Shown here piece after piece: positions 46,354 through 58,556 of a DNA stretch of 64,000 nucleotides (within the stretch, counting starts at the first letter, position 1; every line of letters starts with the position of its first letter). The stretch comes from Saxidomus purpurata (taxonomy: Eukaryota; Mollusca; Bivalvia; Venerida; Veneridae), in NCBI GenBank assembly GCA_022818135.1, contig JAFMSR010000019.1:4973685-5037684 (forward strand). Reading direction: 5' to 3'. The notes under the pieces are model-generated. The model saw only the letters and a list, made by a program, of their open reading frames with translations, was not told where the DNA came from and searched no databases. The position numbers and the translations under genes were made by a program.

Positions 46354-47300
46354 CACTGTCAAGGTCTGTTCCGCGTCGAAAATAAAGTAAATTTCTTTTG
46401 AAATAAAAAAACATAGTGGTAAATGCTATTGTATATTTACACTCGTTCTTTATATCATCTAAACACTAAACAAAAGGAAAATATCGAGCGTTCTGAACTA
46501 CATGAAAAATAAGTGCGATTGCATCATACGAGATCTCGCGAGAGCAGGCATTTGGAAAGTCCGTTGTAAATGTAAACACAATGATGTAGGTTTGAAAAAT
46601 CGGTGTTTTTGTAGTCAACTTTGGTTGTAGAACACCGTAATTGGTTTGAAAAGATGAATTTATAAATATATGACCCAAACATGATCATATTTCCCTACTT
46701 AACGTACATTAGATGAAAATTTGCATGATCTGTTATTCTGGTAAGGATTCGTAGTAGGGCTGATCCAAAACTCTAAAGCCGCAGCTGACGAAAAACAAAA
46801 TATTAAAATAGCGGCATTTAGAGTTTTGGAAGCCAGAACTAAGAATCACCGAAATGCAATTTTACTCCAAAATCAGTGAAGAGATACTCCCGATCTGGCG
46901 TTTTGTAAATCCGTACAAGTGTCCGCTGGTGAGATACACCGACTGGGATATAGTAACACGGAAGTGTAACTTTGCCCTAAAATTCGTGTATCGTAAACAA
47001 GTCAACTGACCAAGGACTTGCATGTGCCTTAATTCTAAGCCGCAATTCATGCACATGGTTATGGTCTCAAATTGTAGCGTGACTAAGACGGACACATCCG
47101 TGTAACATACATGAACACTTTGCTATTATTCGCGAAATTATTCGCGAAAAGTCTTTTCGTGACATTTAGTTATGAAACCCGTCAGAATGTTGTAAAGAGT
47201 TCAGATAAGTAGTTCTTTGAAAATTTAGTTACGTAACCACTGACTAAGATCTTCTTAAATATTGGGTCTTACACAAACCATCTGTTTGACATTCCCGAGA
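46354..47300. other. Non-coding interior of the TIR element
   Basis: An inverted pair of AACTCTAAAGCCGCAG/GGCATTTAGAGTTTTGGA lies at 46767-46830. Minus-strand ORFs are short and unassigned. Confidence 0.35.
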
Positions 47301-47408
47301 GATATGACCAATGAGTCAAGATTTCGCCGTCATGAATTGATGAAAGTGTTTATATGTTATGAAAGTGTACGCTTACACTAATGTGTTACGTTTGTCTTGT
47401 GAAAAACG

Positions 47409-47475
47409 TGTGAAGTAACACCCAAAAAACCCCCCCCCAAAAAAAAAAAAACCCCCCCCAACCCAAAAAAAAAAA

Positions 47476-47549
<74 letters not shown>
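47409..47549. other. Poly-C/poly-A tract, probable sequencing or assembly artefact
   Basis: Alternating runs of C and A end in about 73 consecutive C. It is flanked by two copies of CAATGAGTCAAGATTTCGCC (47311 and 47562). The second copy then turns into homopolymer runs where the first has normal sequence. Confidence 0.8.
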
Positions 47550-47789
47550 ACGGTTATGCCCAATGAGTCAAGATTTCGCCGTCATGAATTGATGAAAATG
47601 TTTTTTTTTTTTAAAAAAGTACCCCCCCCACAGTCTTGTCTAAAAAACACCATGAACGGTGTCCTGCTTCCCCGATAGCAGGGTGTATTGTTTCCATAAA
47701 AACAATAGGGTTACTTTACACCAAAATGGGTGGCAACCCAGCTGCCACCCATTTCAGTGTAAAGTTTCCTTTCTGTTTTTACAGTGTAC

Positions 47790-49200
47790 CAGCCCCTGGA
47801 GTAATATCATATTAATTGTTTATAGTCCTTGCTTACCGTGGGATTTCTCCCCTGACCACAGTATGACTCCCATGCATACCATTACCTAACAAAATTGGAA
47901 AATTTATGGGTTTTGTTTTACTTGACTACAATACCAAGTCAGTTTTGTCCAAAGACTATGATTATTTAACCAAATTGTGTAAAATGCCAGTATCCAAAAG
48001 ATAGGTGCGCGAGCTTGCAGATCAGACACGCGTTGCCAGTGTACATTGGTGCTTGAACCACGTACTTTGCCTCTAGGTTTCTTTATTTGGGGTTAGAACT
48101 CAGTTACTTATAAAAACAAAGCCAAATAGTTAATAAATTGTTAACATATGAGTATACGCGGACCAGTTTACTTATTGAAAGGCTTAGTCTTACTTAACAT
48201 AATTTGAAATATATATAGAGTTTATAAATCTGACAAGTGTAAACATTTATTGAAGAACAATTTACAGTAATATCCCTGTTGTTTTATGTTTTAGATAGAT
48301 CCCAATCAAGGGGCCGTTGTAATAATATATTATTATTCATTTGTTTTCTTCTAAACAATTTACTTGATAATGGAAAAACTATCTTAAGTTTGTGTTATTG
48401 AAAAATTTACTCATATGCCAAAAAAAGTGGCTATATGTGAAAAGAATCAGTTTATTTGGTAGCCGATTGTCAACTTCATGCTTGCCGGGCCCTATAATGA
48501 TATAGACTCAACCATATCCTGTCATTAGTGTTTTCATACATCCTTTCTTTCTAAATCTCTTACAATCCCTCAGTGCGTTCAATGTTCTTAGGTTTAATAA
48601 ATATAGCTGATGGAATCTGAAACAGGGTTGGTGCCAAAACACGGTAGGGAATCACGTGATCAAAAAATATCTAAACAAAAGCAAAATACGTTAGAAAATT
48701 GTGTTGGTGTCAAAACGCTGCTTGGTTTCTTAATGGTATATCAACACACGCCTATATTAAATGGGGCCAAGCTGCGTTCATTCAACCTGGGAAGGTAACT
48801 GCGATGGCGGTGTGTTACTAAAATACAAAACGGTACGGAATGAAACGAAACGGAACAAAACAATGCAACTTGACACGACGGAGTGACAACATATTTTGCT
48901 TGTAATTACTTCACTTAATCTTATCGCATGAAAAAATATTGTGCAAAAAAGTTAAGACATTTAATATTCAGTTAGAAAAATTAAAGGCAGTTTTTTTATA
49001 AATCATGTGACAAAATGAAGGGTTTTCCCCCTATTTCTATTGTACTTATATGGAATTCTAGTTCCACTTTCATATACTCGATTCCGTTATAATAAACTTA
49101 CTTTTATTCAGGAAACTAAACTACTCTATGTAAGTTCTACGCTTTCGCAGCAGCTCCCGCTGTTTGTGAAGGGTCTGCGCGAAGCTAACTCTAATTGTAG
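47790..49200. other. Intergenic, no gene seen
   Basis: Only short ORFs. 48640-48680 resembles 38600-38640 (GGGAATCACGTGATCAAAA), so part is dispersed repeat. Confidence 0.4.
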
Positions 49201-49204
49201 GCTA

Positions 49205-49912
49205 GGCACACTGGAGAAGGATTTTTTCAAACAGTTTTTAAAAAATCGCGACAGCGTACAACTATAATAATAATAAATTCTTTATTTCAAGAAGGTAACA
49301 TATTAAGGTTATACAAGAAGAAATAAAAGCATACACCTTATTTACAACATGGCCTTCTATAAACAAATTAAGAGACACACATTCACTTACATACACTGAA
49401 ACTGTCCAGCTACACACAGTCATTCACTTATTGACAGACACTCAAAATAAACTTATTATAAGTATTGTATAATTAAAACGTATGATAAATGATTAATCTG
49501 TAATACAACAAAAACAATAACAATAAATTGATTAAATAACAGGTGATTGCAACAAGTACTGTTTATATCTGCATTTAAAGGAATTTAATGTTTGAGCTGA
49601 GCGGATATCAGTAGGAATATTATTCCAGATTTGCGCACTGTAGTACGTAAAAGAATCTTTATAATAGGTTGTCTGGGTGCTATGGGGCTCGTTTTGGGGA
49701 GGCTGCGTTTTTGGTATGTGGCATTCCCTGTTTGATATTATTTTTGTTTTTATACTGTGATATAACCAAGTTATTACAAGTTAGGCTACAAAAGATACTT
49801 TTTGTGTACATGTACGCTTTCGCGAATATTTTATGTAGATTTAGATCTACATGTACGCTGTCGCGATTTTTTAAAACTGTTTAAAAAAATCCTTATTCCG
49901 TGTACCTCTGCT
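49205..49912. repeat. Inverted repeat flanking a LINE insertion
   Basis: 49205-49262 and 49850-49912 are inverted copies (AAATCGCGACAGCGTAC and its complement, with GGATTTTTTCAAACAG). The LINE tail lies between them. Confidence 0.75.
49263..49750 (-). pseudogene. 5'-truncated non-LTR retrotransposon: RT C-terminus, 3' UTR and (ATT)n tail
   Basis: The minus strand from about 49750 reads PKTQPPQNEPHSTQTTYYKD and then SFTYYSAQIWNNIPTDIRSA, ending QSPVI-stop near 49557. The YYSAQIWNNIPTDIR phrase is the usual carboxyl end of CR1/Jockey-type polyproteins. A 3' UTR follows, closing with CTTGAAATAAAGAATTTATT and (ATT)n at 49263-49275. Standard 5' truncation. Confidence 0.75.
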
Positions 49913-50600
49913 AGATCTAAATATATATTATTTAGAAAGAGAAGCAAAGTGGATAGTTTCGCGTTGACCCCTCGAAATTAAAAAACGTATTTTCGTAGAG
50001 CAAGGATAGATATACGGACGACTTTTATTTTTATTTATTACAGTAGGTCTAGATCTACATATTAGTTTTATTAATCTAGTTTTATTTAAATTTCTAGTGT
50101 ACTTTACATTAGAACCCAGAATAGGTTCAACAGGATTGAACAATTAGTATTGAACAATCAGTATCTTATATCATACTTTGGCCGATATAGATCTATCTAA
50201 TATAACAAAAGTAAAGAAATTCTTGAAATCGAGAAAATTTCATTTTCAGCGTGCGCCCTACCCTGGCTTTCCCACGATGAGTCACCCAAAAGGATGACTG
50301 GAGTCTCGTTTCTATTTTTAGCTCTCCACAAAAGGACTGAGTGTATTGATGAGCTAATCGAATACACTAGAAAGCGAATGGAGTTATTGTTGGTTTTCCA
50401 AATTATACGTAGACAAATGTGGGACATTACAGTTTTTATTAAAGATCATTATAGAGTTTCATTATTGTTTGTAAAGCAATGATCCGTTAAGCTATCAAAT
50501 TTTAATGCATTTTTATTCTTAAAAGGCTTCCGTGTTACATACGTAATAGTCATTCTGTTCTTTAGTGTATTTTCATGACGACATAGTCAAGCCTCATTCT
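49913..50600. other. Upstream flank of the zinc-finger gene
   Basis: No gene supported. Several TAGATCTA phrases occur. Opposed ORFs at 50197-50482 overlap and lack domains. Confidence 0.35.
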
Positions 50601-50689
50601 GGTGACTCGTACGGCCAATCACATCTTACATACTCCCCCACGTGACGCAAATAATACCAGGGTAGCAAATAGAGGTTACACGTTAAACG

Positions 50690-50748
50690 TTTCTAGCTAG
50701 GAATTTTGTAGAAAATCTGTCAACTTTATGGTGTATTCGATCTCTTAG
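50690..50748 (+). other. Candidate 5' UTR exon of the zinc-finger gene
   Basis: TCTCTTAG|GTAAGTAAAC gives a consensus donor at 50749-50754, about 1 kb before the acceptor of the coding exon. The start is unknown, and the link is by position and donor quality only. Confidence 0.4.
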
Positions 50749-51804
50749 GTAAGTAAACTGCGTGAGCTATATTTCTGCCATCCATATACGTTAGAAATTT
50801 GCCAATTGAACGGGATTTTATGGTAGAAAATCAATTTCAAACTCGTTCGTGACACAACAAATTCCGTCGTCGCCATCTTTGCTTTATTCCAAAATAGGAC
50901 AACACCTTCTTGAAAATGTTGGTAAACATCTGTAATTGTGACATTTTGCGTCAAAATGTAGTCTAAATTCCAACACATTTAATAGGGTTCTGGAAAAGTA
51001 CAGAAATGTTACCGTTTTCTGACAAAGTAAACTGTTTTCGTTGACGAAACAAAGAGGCCTTTTGTTTCTATGATCTCAGCTGTTCAGGCTGATGTCACGT
51101 ATGTAAGGCGAAACTAGCCGTTGTATCATTGTAAAATTTCCGTACAGATACATCTTGTATAAGTTTGCAGTCCTACTTGATTCTGCCATCTGTTAGATCT
51201 ATTCTTCTGCTTAATTTGTGTTGATCTAGAAAGAAAAGAGTCGTATTTAAGATTTAGAATTAGATCAATCATTAAACAAATAATTTACAAGAACCCTTTT
51301 AATTGGCTCTGCAACGTACAATTAACAACAAACATAAGGGCATGCAAGCTTTTAAATGGACTGCACAGATGTTGATGTATGGATGCTTAACTGAATCGGA
51401 GGAACCCGGAAAAAAATAGAAAAAAAAAGAAACCCGGAGGCAGGTTATTTATCGTATTACGCTCGTTTCCGGACCATGCTATTTGAAAGACCTTGTGTCC
51501 ACCTACCATCTCGTACTACCCAGACCTGGGATGGAGCCTCGGTTACATTTGTGAAAAGCGAGTGTGCAGAGTGGACAACATTTACACAGGCTATGACTAT
51601 GCACATGTAATTTATGCTGCTAACTTTAGAAACATCCTTTCAGAAAAATCTTCGGATAAATAGAATGTTCCATCAACGTTCTGAGAAGTCGCATCGTATT
51701 ATGTTTTTTTTTTCTTGTATTTTTCAGGTTTTTGTTGCAGAAGGATTCTAACAAGAGGGATTAAATTGAACTTAAGAACTCTACTTTGCGATTTTATTTT
51801 GATT

Positions 51805-54800
51805 ATGGAACAGAACGATCCTAATCTTCCTCCAACGACATTCTGCCGGTCCGGTTGCGGTTTCTATGGAAGTGAATCATTCGAAGGTCTCTGTTCCAAG
51901 TGTTACAAAGACCAGATTAAGCGTAAGAATCAGAGTTCGTCTCCCGTGAGTTCTGCAGGGCGCACAAGCCCCGCTTCCTCGGGATCACTGCAAGGTGAGA
52001 AGGAAATCAACTGTGTGAGCCAGGCACTGGCTAAAACTAATATAGGTAAATCTGCCTGTGTGTACACCAACACTGTCAATCTTTCTGTCAACCTCTGTGA
52101 CTGTCTGCTTCTTTATAAACACTGGCCCAGTACCCGCTGTCTTAACTCCATTATCATTACTTTTACATTATAGGATAGATTTTGGGAGAATTGACTGTCC
52201 AATATTGTTTCCATGAATAAACCATTAAATTCTGCATACCAGTAAAGTAACAAAGTATGAATTCAGTCCGCTTCAATTGAAGTTGGATAACCAGGGCTTC
52301 CCTCGGGTTTTGCAAACATGATGCAACCAACTTCTGGCCATAGTATTCAAAATACACAAAATTTCTTTTGCCACTCGTGTGAATTTGGCAGCATTGGCGA
52401 ATTGCAATGGATGCCCTCGAAACAAACAGTCAGAAACTAACTTATAAAAATGGCAGTGCCATACTCTTAATGGTAGAACATTGTGTGCTGCCTTACAAGG
52501 AATCCAATGAATGTCAAAGTTTTATTTATACAGTACATGCCTGGAGGATTATGCAAAAAATGCGAAGTGTGGCGTTTTTCACGCCACACTTCGCGTGAGT
52601 AACTCGGGGGGGAAAATAACGTGACTTCGAGTGAGCTTGGAGTGCCTGAAGTGACTTCGCGTACGGAGAAATATCGCGTCACTTTGCGGGAGTAAAATCG
52701 CGGCACTTTACGTGGTTTTACAGGTAAATGAACGGGTTTATGGGACATAAAATTCAAATTTATTATGAGGTAGAAATGTGTCTACATGTAAAACGTTTTT
52801 GAGTTGTACGCATTTTACATTCAAAAATATTTGCCGACCAGTGCACATTTGTATAGCGTGTTCAATATTTTTTTATCATCAAAAATAAAACTTATAACGT
52901 CCACTGTTCCCAACTATTATTTCGATAATCCAAAATTATCAAGACTATTGTCTAGAATTACTTTTTCATGTCTCAAACTGTCAAATATCTCGGTCTGTTT
53001 GATGCCACGTGCTTCACTAAGATCAAACAAAACTCACATGTACAATGTGCGTCGGCGTTTGTTCTTTGATCTCGTGACACCTGTAGCTTTGTCTTTATGA
53101 ATAAAAGAGATTGGAGGAAAAATAAATATTATGGCAAAGGTTATTCATTAAAATAAATAGTAGAAAAGTGTTACTAGAAACGTTGGCTTTGACAGTTGAT
53201 GAAACAATGACAAAAAACGGACACGCTGAAACGCCGCAATTTTCTTTAAAACAGCACATTTTGATTTAAATACAGAATAATTGGAAATGTTAATTGATAA
53301 ATACTTTTTGCATTAACAACTCAGTCAGTGGTGTCACAAAGCTTGGATTTGCAAACAATTTCAAAATTGACTGGATTAGTATGACAGGCCATATTGTTCA
53401 CACCAATCACGAGTGACAATGATAAGGGACAATTACAGCAGATTTTCAACGGAAATGAATATTTTAAATCAACATAAAGGTGATAAATATTTTAGGTTCT
53501 CACGAAAAATACTCAATACATTTTGAAACAATAAAAAACAACAACATAACGATGTGATACAATACTGTTGCGGCGATTCTCAACGAAAAACGTCAGCGGC
53601 AATGTCTGATTCAATCTTTGTGATTCAATGGATCTAAATTCAACAGGTTGCTTTTACAGGTGTGTTTTACCAATATTTTAAGTAATAAATATTTTCACGT
53701 GAAATACTCGGAGAAACGCGAAGTTCCGCGATAGAAAATTTCACTCCAAACGGCCGCGAAGTGACTCCATTGAATGGAGTCGTTTTTGTTTTTTCTACGA
53801 GTTACGCGAAGTCAGTTTTTTCTACTCACTCCACACTTCGCGTTTTTTGCATATTCCTCTAGGCCTGTACATCAATTTTAAATTTTCTTTAAAAAAAAGT
53901 CAATTTACCCACTATCTACATTGAAGCATGGCTTCAAGGCAAACCTTAGCATCTTGACGTTTCTTCAGTACTGTATATATCACTATAAAACATGCTCTTT
54001 TTATATACCCATCTGCTCTTTTGGTCCCAAGACAATTTAGGCCGATATGGAAATCTTCTCATTCAATATCCATCCTTTTCGGGTCCGAGAAGTCTGGAAA
54101 TGTTGACCCTCTGCTCTGCAATTTATTCTGCACAGATATCCTTCCTTTCTCTTACTGTTGCATGTTATAAATGTGCATGACCTTGGTCCACCCGGCTGCA
54201 ATTACATTGGACCTGTGCACCGTACAATTATATATAATCGTTTGCTCTTTGTCTACTATTTAAAAGGGACTTAGCATTGAAATGGAAATACACTCCCAAC
54301 AAACTTGTTTATATGCTGGTATGCACTATGGTAGTATGACATTCTATTACTATTGATATTAGAAATGCATCTACCCTCACCTCCTGCAGGGCTGGCTCTG
54401 GCATTAGCTTATTAAATGCCAAAATTGGCTACAAAAGTGTTAAATTGGCTCAAAAGAAACTGAATTGGCTACATCTTTAAAAGAAAGAATATGTTTTGTG
54501 TGCTAGGTAAACAGGGCCACATGGAAAAAAATTGCTCAAAGAAAATATGTGCAAGTGCTAGCCCTGCTCATTTCATATCAAGTACATGCATTATCTTATA
54601 TCTAACTTATATAAACAACGACTATTTTATTCAGTATAAATGTAAGTTTATCTCTGGTGTTATTGCGCATAACTGCATGACTGTGATTTACTGATCAGAA
54701 TTGTTTTGTTTAAGTTTAATTGTTATGTTTTTGTAGTGTTAATGTAATGTTTAAATTGTGAGGCCTTGAGGAAGATTTATTTATAAGAGCCTAGGATGAA

Positions 54801-57800
54801 TCGTGTAACCTTCATTCAAATAAACAATGTTTGTCTACTTGTTATTATTGGTGTCTTTGAGTTTGATATGAGTCATTGATGTATCACAGCAAGTTGAGGA
54901 ACTGGTTATTTTTAATGCAAATTTATGAGCTTATTAAACATGTTAAATACAAATAACAAGGTGGGGTAATTATATAAGCTAAAGACTTTCTACTTTGTCA
55001 TGTGTGTAAAAGAAAATGTCTGAAATTTCAAATTGTGTTTTCTTATAACATAACAAATTGCCATGATAATACAAATGATGGGGGAGGGGTGCGACACTCC
55101 TATAAATTATAATCTCTACACTGGTTATATAATGATACAGCAGGGGGGGCATATGATATCCGATGATGATGGAGATGGATGCCTTTGGCAACCTGTTCAC
55201 TGTAGCTCACTAACGTTACTGTATTTATCATGTTAATGTATACAATGTACATGTAATGTGTTACATGCTTGTTTATGTATAACTATTTATGTTACGACAG
55301 TACTGTTAAAAGAAAAAAAAAGTATTTCGAATAAGATCATTATAAACTTAAAGAGGGGGTTACAGAACGGGCACAGGTAGTGCATCTAAAAACATTAAAA
55401 AGTTCATGAAGATTCAAATTAAATTATGTGTTAAATTTACTCATTAGATTTCATCGTATGTAAAACAATAGATACATAGAAATTAACATTTTGTTGTTTG
55501 CGCAAACCATTATAATTTATTCTGTATATAAAAAAGACCTTAAAGCCCCATGACATGATCACTTGGAAGTTACCGGGATAGAATGTTAAGTGTTGAAACA
55601 TGTACTTTCAATATAAAAAAGCAACGTTAAAGTTTTGTGTACAAATAATGGTCAATTTTGCCCGTAGAAACATCATTCTTGATAATACAGTAAATTGGGT
55701 CATATTCATAAAGATTTAATTCTCGCTACTTTCACAAATTTCCCTCTTTGCTAATTTAAGAATCTGGCGAAAAAAATTTGTTTCGAATAAATTTACTATT
55801 AAAGAATTGTCCTCATATCGAGAAAATTACGCAGTTTACAGTATAATAAAGTGCAAGGAATAATTTGCAACATTTGAGGGTTATCATGGGACTTTAACCA
55901 CAGGATGATGAGAAAATTAAAAGATCTATATATAGATATATAGATGTGACACCAGTTTATGGAATTTCCCTGTCAGTGCGTAACACTAACAGACTTGAAA
56001 ATGTCTTTATTGTAAGCTAACGATTTTTCGCTTTCTCAGGCCCTGTACAGGAGACAACATCGGCTAGCTCCTCCTCCTCTACTTCAATCACAGTAACAAG
56101 CACCACCCCCTCTGTGGAGACGGCTACACCCACTATACAAGTTCCAAATGTAGATAAAGACAGCAAGGACAAAGAGGAAGGGGCAGTTGGTAAGGCTTTA
56201 TCTCGCAACATCTTTTAGGCCAGACAAAAAAGTGTTTCCGATGTCTTTTGTCAAAAGATTTAAGGTTGGCAGATTTTTAAAATATTTTTCTGTTCGCTCT
56301 GAAACTCTTGAAAATTGGTCTTTTGATCATTTTCGCATAAAAATGTTGAAGGTCGGCAGTAAAAAGTCAAGGTCAATCAGGAGACCAGAAACAAATGTAT
56401 TATTTGTTGGCCTTAAGTGTTGAAATTGCAGTTTTTAATTACATGCATAAAAAATTGAAAAGCCATCAGATTTTAGACCTGTTTCAAAATTGCTTTGAAC
56501 ATCAGGTTCGATTCGGACCTAGAGTGTACAAAGAGCTTTATGTGGTTTATGAGGTTTTCTTTTTACATGATTTTTTTTAAGCAAGAGAGCAATTTTGATG
56601 CACAGTGGTAATTTATCTAAATTTGCAGGCGCCTGCCTATGTGCAGCTGAACTTGTGTTAATGGTTACCTACCTGAAACAGCCAGTGTTGTGTACACCTG
56701 TTATCCATATTTACATAGGTACACCTGTATTGGACAGCCATCTGCTGTCAATAGTCACTGATGATTAGTTGGCTGCTTTTTAGTGTTCACTGTTGTTTGA
56801 GTGGCTCCTTTTCAGTGCTCACTATTGATTGGCTGGCTCCTTTTCAGTGCTCACTGTTGATTGGCTGGCTCCTTTTCAGAGGTCACTGTTGATAGGCTGA
56901 CTGCTTAAGACAGGTTTGACTGTAGTTGTGAATCAACACATCTTGGACAGCTAGTTATGATAATATGTGAGTCATGACAGTACTGCAATTGATATATATG
57001 GACAATACATAAAAGATAGATAGTGCTACGATTTAGCTTAGTATTTTCCTACATTATGCAATAAAGTCACACAGTTAATACTGGATTCTTCTGCTGCGTC
57101 ACTGTCATTCTATCTTAAATGAACTGTGTACATGTTACTGATACAGGCGGAGCAGAGGCAAGCGATGCCGCGAGCACATCACCCGACACTTCCAAAGACA
57201 AGAAAAAGAAAAACAGATGCCATACATGCAAGAAGAAGGTTGGACTTACAGGTACACACAAGTTTTGATTAAAGATAAATTGGGATGTAACGATACACTT
57301 TTCTCACGATACGATACATATTGCGATACACGATGCAATACATAACCATTCAATATGATAAATCTATTGTTCCAAGAAGTTGAATGGATATTAAGTCGAG
57401 ATTTAACAAGTAATTGGCTGCAACTTGCGTAAGGTTTTCATACCTTCATTGCAACCGATACGTATACCAAAATCGTGCCAGACTGGCAACCTAAATCTTT
57501 CAATTTTTCAATTCAACATATTGAGGGGGCAGACATTTTAGGAAAGCATGTCAGATTTTAATTGAATCTTGCGTTACAATCAATATTTCTAAGCCAATTA
57601 AAATCGTCCTTACAAAAAAAGTTCATTGGAGCTTTGCAGTGAAATTCAGTGCTAAAAGACCGTGCCGTGCTGAACCAAATTTTAGTAATGGCAAGCCATG
57701 TTACTAAAAAAGTTAAAGATGTGTACCGCAATGAATCGTTACACCCCTAGAGATCAGTTAACTGTGCTTCATTTTGCTTGTAGTATCAGTTACATTACAT

Positions 57801-58556
57801 ATTGATAACCATATATACTAAGCGAAATTTAGCAGTTTGTTACCATTTTGGTATAGTAACATATGCATGGAATATAACAAAAGATTTACGAGCTGAATAT
57901 CTACATGATCGATTGTCTGTCTTCAAAGCTGATGCTGTCACCATAACATTGATAATAATACATTTCTTGTTAGGGGCCATGATGTACGAGTCTGTAGTCT
58001 GACTCTTGGTCTATAGGTCATGGGTTCGAATTCCTCAGACAGAATTTGGCTAAGACCTTTACTGTCTCTTTTGGCATTAGATCTAATCAGAGCCCCAGGA
58101 AGTACTGGCTCAGTCACTGTCAGTATTTGGTAGAAAATGTCAGAACTTGAGTATACAATCTATGTAAAATAAAGTTCAGTTCGTTAAGTATAAACTTACT
58201 AATTTTACATTGATTTTATCGATGACTGCTTCCTGGAGTTTTGACTAGCACTCCTGTCGAAAGGCATTGTGAAAGTTGCGGTCAAATGCTGTCACCAAAA
58301 TTCCAACACACAATCTCGGAAGGAGGACGCGCTTGCTCAACCACTACACCACGGCTGTTTCCGTGTGACATAAGTTTTAACTAATACGTTTCTCTTAAAT
58401 TTTCCAGGATTTCAATGCAGATGCGGGGGCATGTACTGCAGTTTACATCGCTACTCCGACAAGCATGACTGCACATTTAACTATAAAGAGATGGCGCAAG
58501 AACAGATAAGAAAAAACAATCCTGTGATCGTCGGCGAGAAAGTGCAGAAAATTTAA
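51805..58556 (+). CDS. ZFAND5/6: A20/AN1 zinc-finger protein, ZFAND5/6 family, complete
   Basis: Cytosolic ubiquitin-binding zinc-finger protein; vertebrate relatives modulate proteasome activity, NF-kB signalling and peroxisomal import. Exons 51805-51994, 56040-56189, 57147-57251, 58408-58556; all GT-AG, all phase 1, giving 197 residues (vertebrate members are about 208-213). Residues ~14-33 form the A20 finger (FCRSGCGFYG, then LCSKCYKDQ). The middle is a Ser/Thr-rich linker (TTSASSSSSTSITVTSTTPS) and a lysine-rich stretch. The AN1 finger spans exons 3-4 (RCHTCKKKVGLTG, then FQCRCGGMYCSLHRYSDKHD), and the tail is NPVIVGEKVQKI, closer to ZFAND6 (VGEKIQKI) than to ZFAND5. The start follows an acceptor with a long pyrimidine tract (AG 51726-51727), and the first ATG in this frame begins MEQNDPN. 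The donor at 51995 ends exon 1; read-through would give unrelated residues to 52173. AATAAA occurs at 58560 and 59085; a longer 3' UTR is likely. Confidence 0.95.
52534..53869. mobile_element. 1.3-kb TIR element in intron 1 of the zinc-finger gene
   Basis: Ends TACATGCCTGGAGGATTATG and complement TACAGGCCTAGAGGAATATG continue into AAAAAACGCGAAGTGTGG on both sides (~42-bp TIRs). The left end also holds a perfect hairpin (GCGAAGTGTGGCGT, 52562 onward). Many ACTTCGCG-type subterminal copies are present at both ends. No transposase; the ORF 52804-53100 is unassigned. Confidence 0.8.
53870..56039. other. Rest of intron 1, no exon
   Basis: AT-rich intron. 55560-55880 resembles dispersed sequence at 16600 (GTACAAATAATGGTCAATTT). 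Nothing else supported. Confidence 0.4.
56236..56392. repeat. Relative of the 3731-3885 TIR element
   Basis: TCTTTTGATCATTTTCGCAT, AAGGTCGGCAG and GAGACCAGAAAC are shared with the right half of 3731-3885. Confidence 0.5.
56755..56905. repeat. 32-bp minisatellite, 4-5 units
   Basis: TTGATTGGCTGGCTCCTTTT CAGTGCTCACTG repeated in intron 2 of the zinc-finger gene. Confidence 0.8.
57976..58165 (+). repeat. tRNA-derived SINE
   Basis: A-box-like TGTAGTCTGACTCTTGG and B-box GGTCATGGGTTCGAATTCC (58016-58034) have tRNA-like spacing. The downstream body is unrelated to tRNA. It lies in intron 3. Confidence 0.6.
58235..58375 (-). repeat. tRNA-related SINE, inverse
   Basis: Minus strand begins GCCGTGGTGTAGTGGTTGAG, a good A box, and the same sequence as the window edge at 1-30. 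The B box is degenerate. Confidence 0.5.

Larger units (their letters stand above)
45798..47786. mobile_element. TA-flanked ~2-kb element with CACTGTAAAAA ends
   Basis: Left CACTGTAAAAAATAAGTG and right TTTTTACAGTG are inverted and flanked by TA. Near the right end a strong hairpin (AATGGGTGGCA pairing around ACCCAGC) lies at about 47722-47756. The inside has no transposase. It includes a promoter-like stretch and a poly-C tract. Confidence 0.5.

Noticed and set aside
47378..47563. Glycine-run ORF on the minus strand
   Set aside because: Translation of a poly-C artefact.
58016..58034. tRNA gene from a good B box (GGGTTCGAATTCC)
   Set aside because: No cloverleaf acceptor or anticodon stem could be paired; fits a SINE head. 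The B-box-like sites at 10284, 34470 and 59740 were rejected for the same reason.
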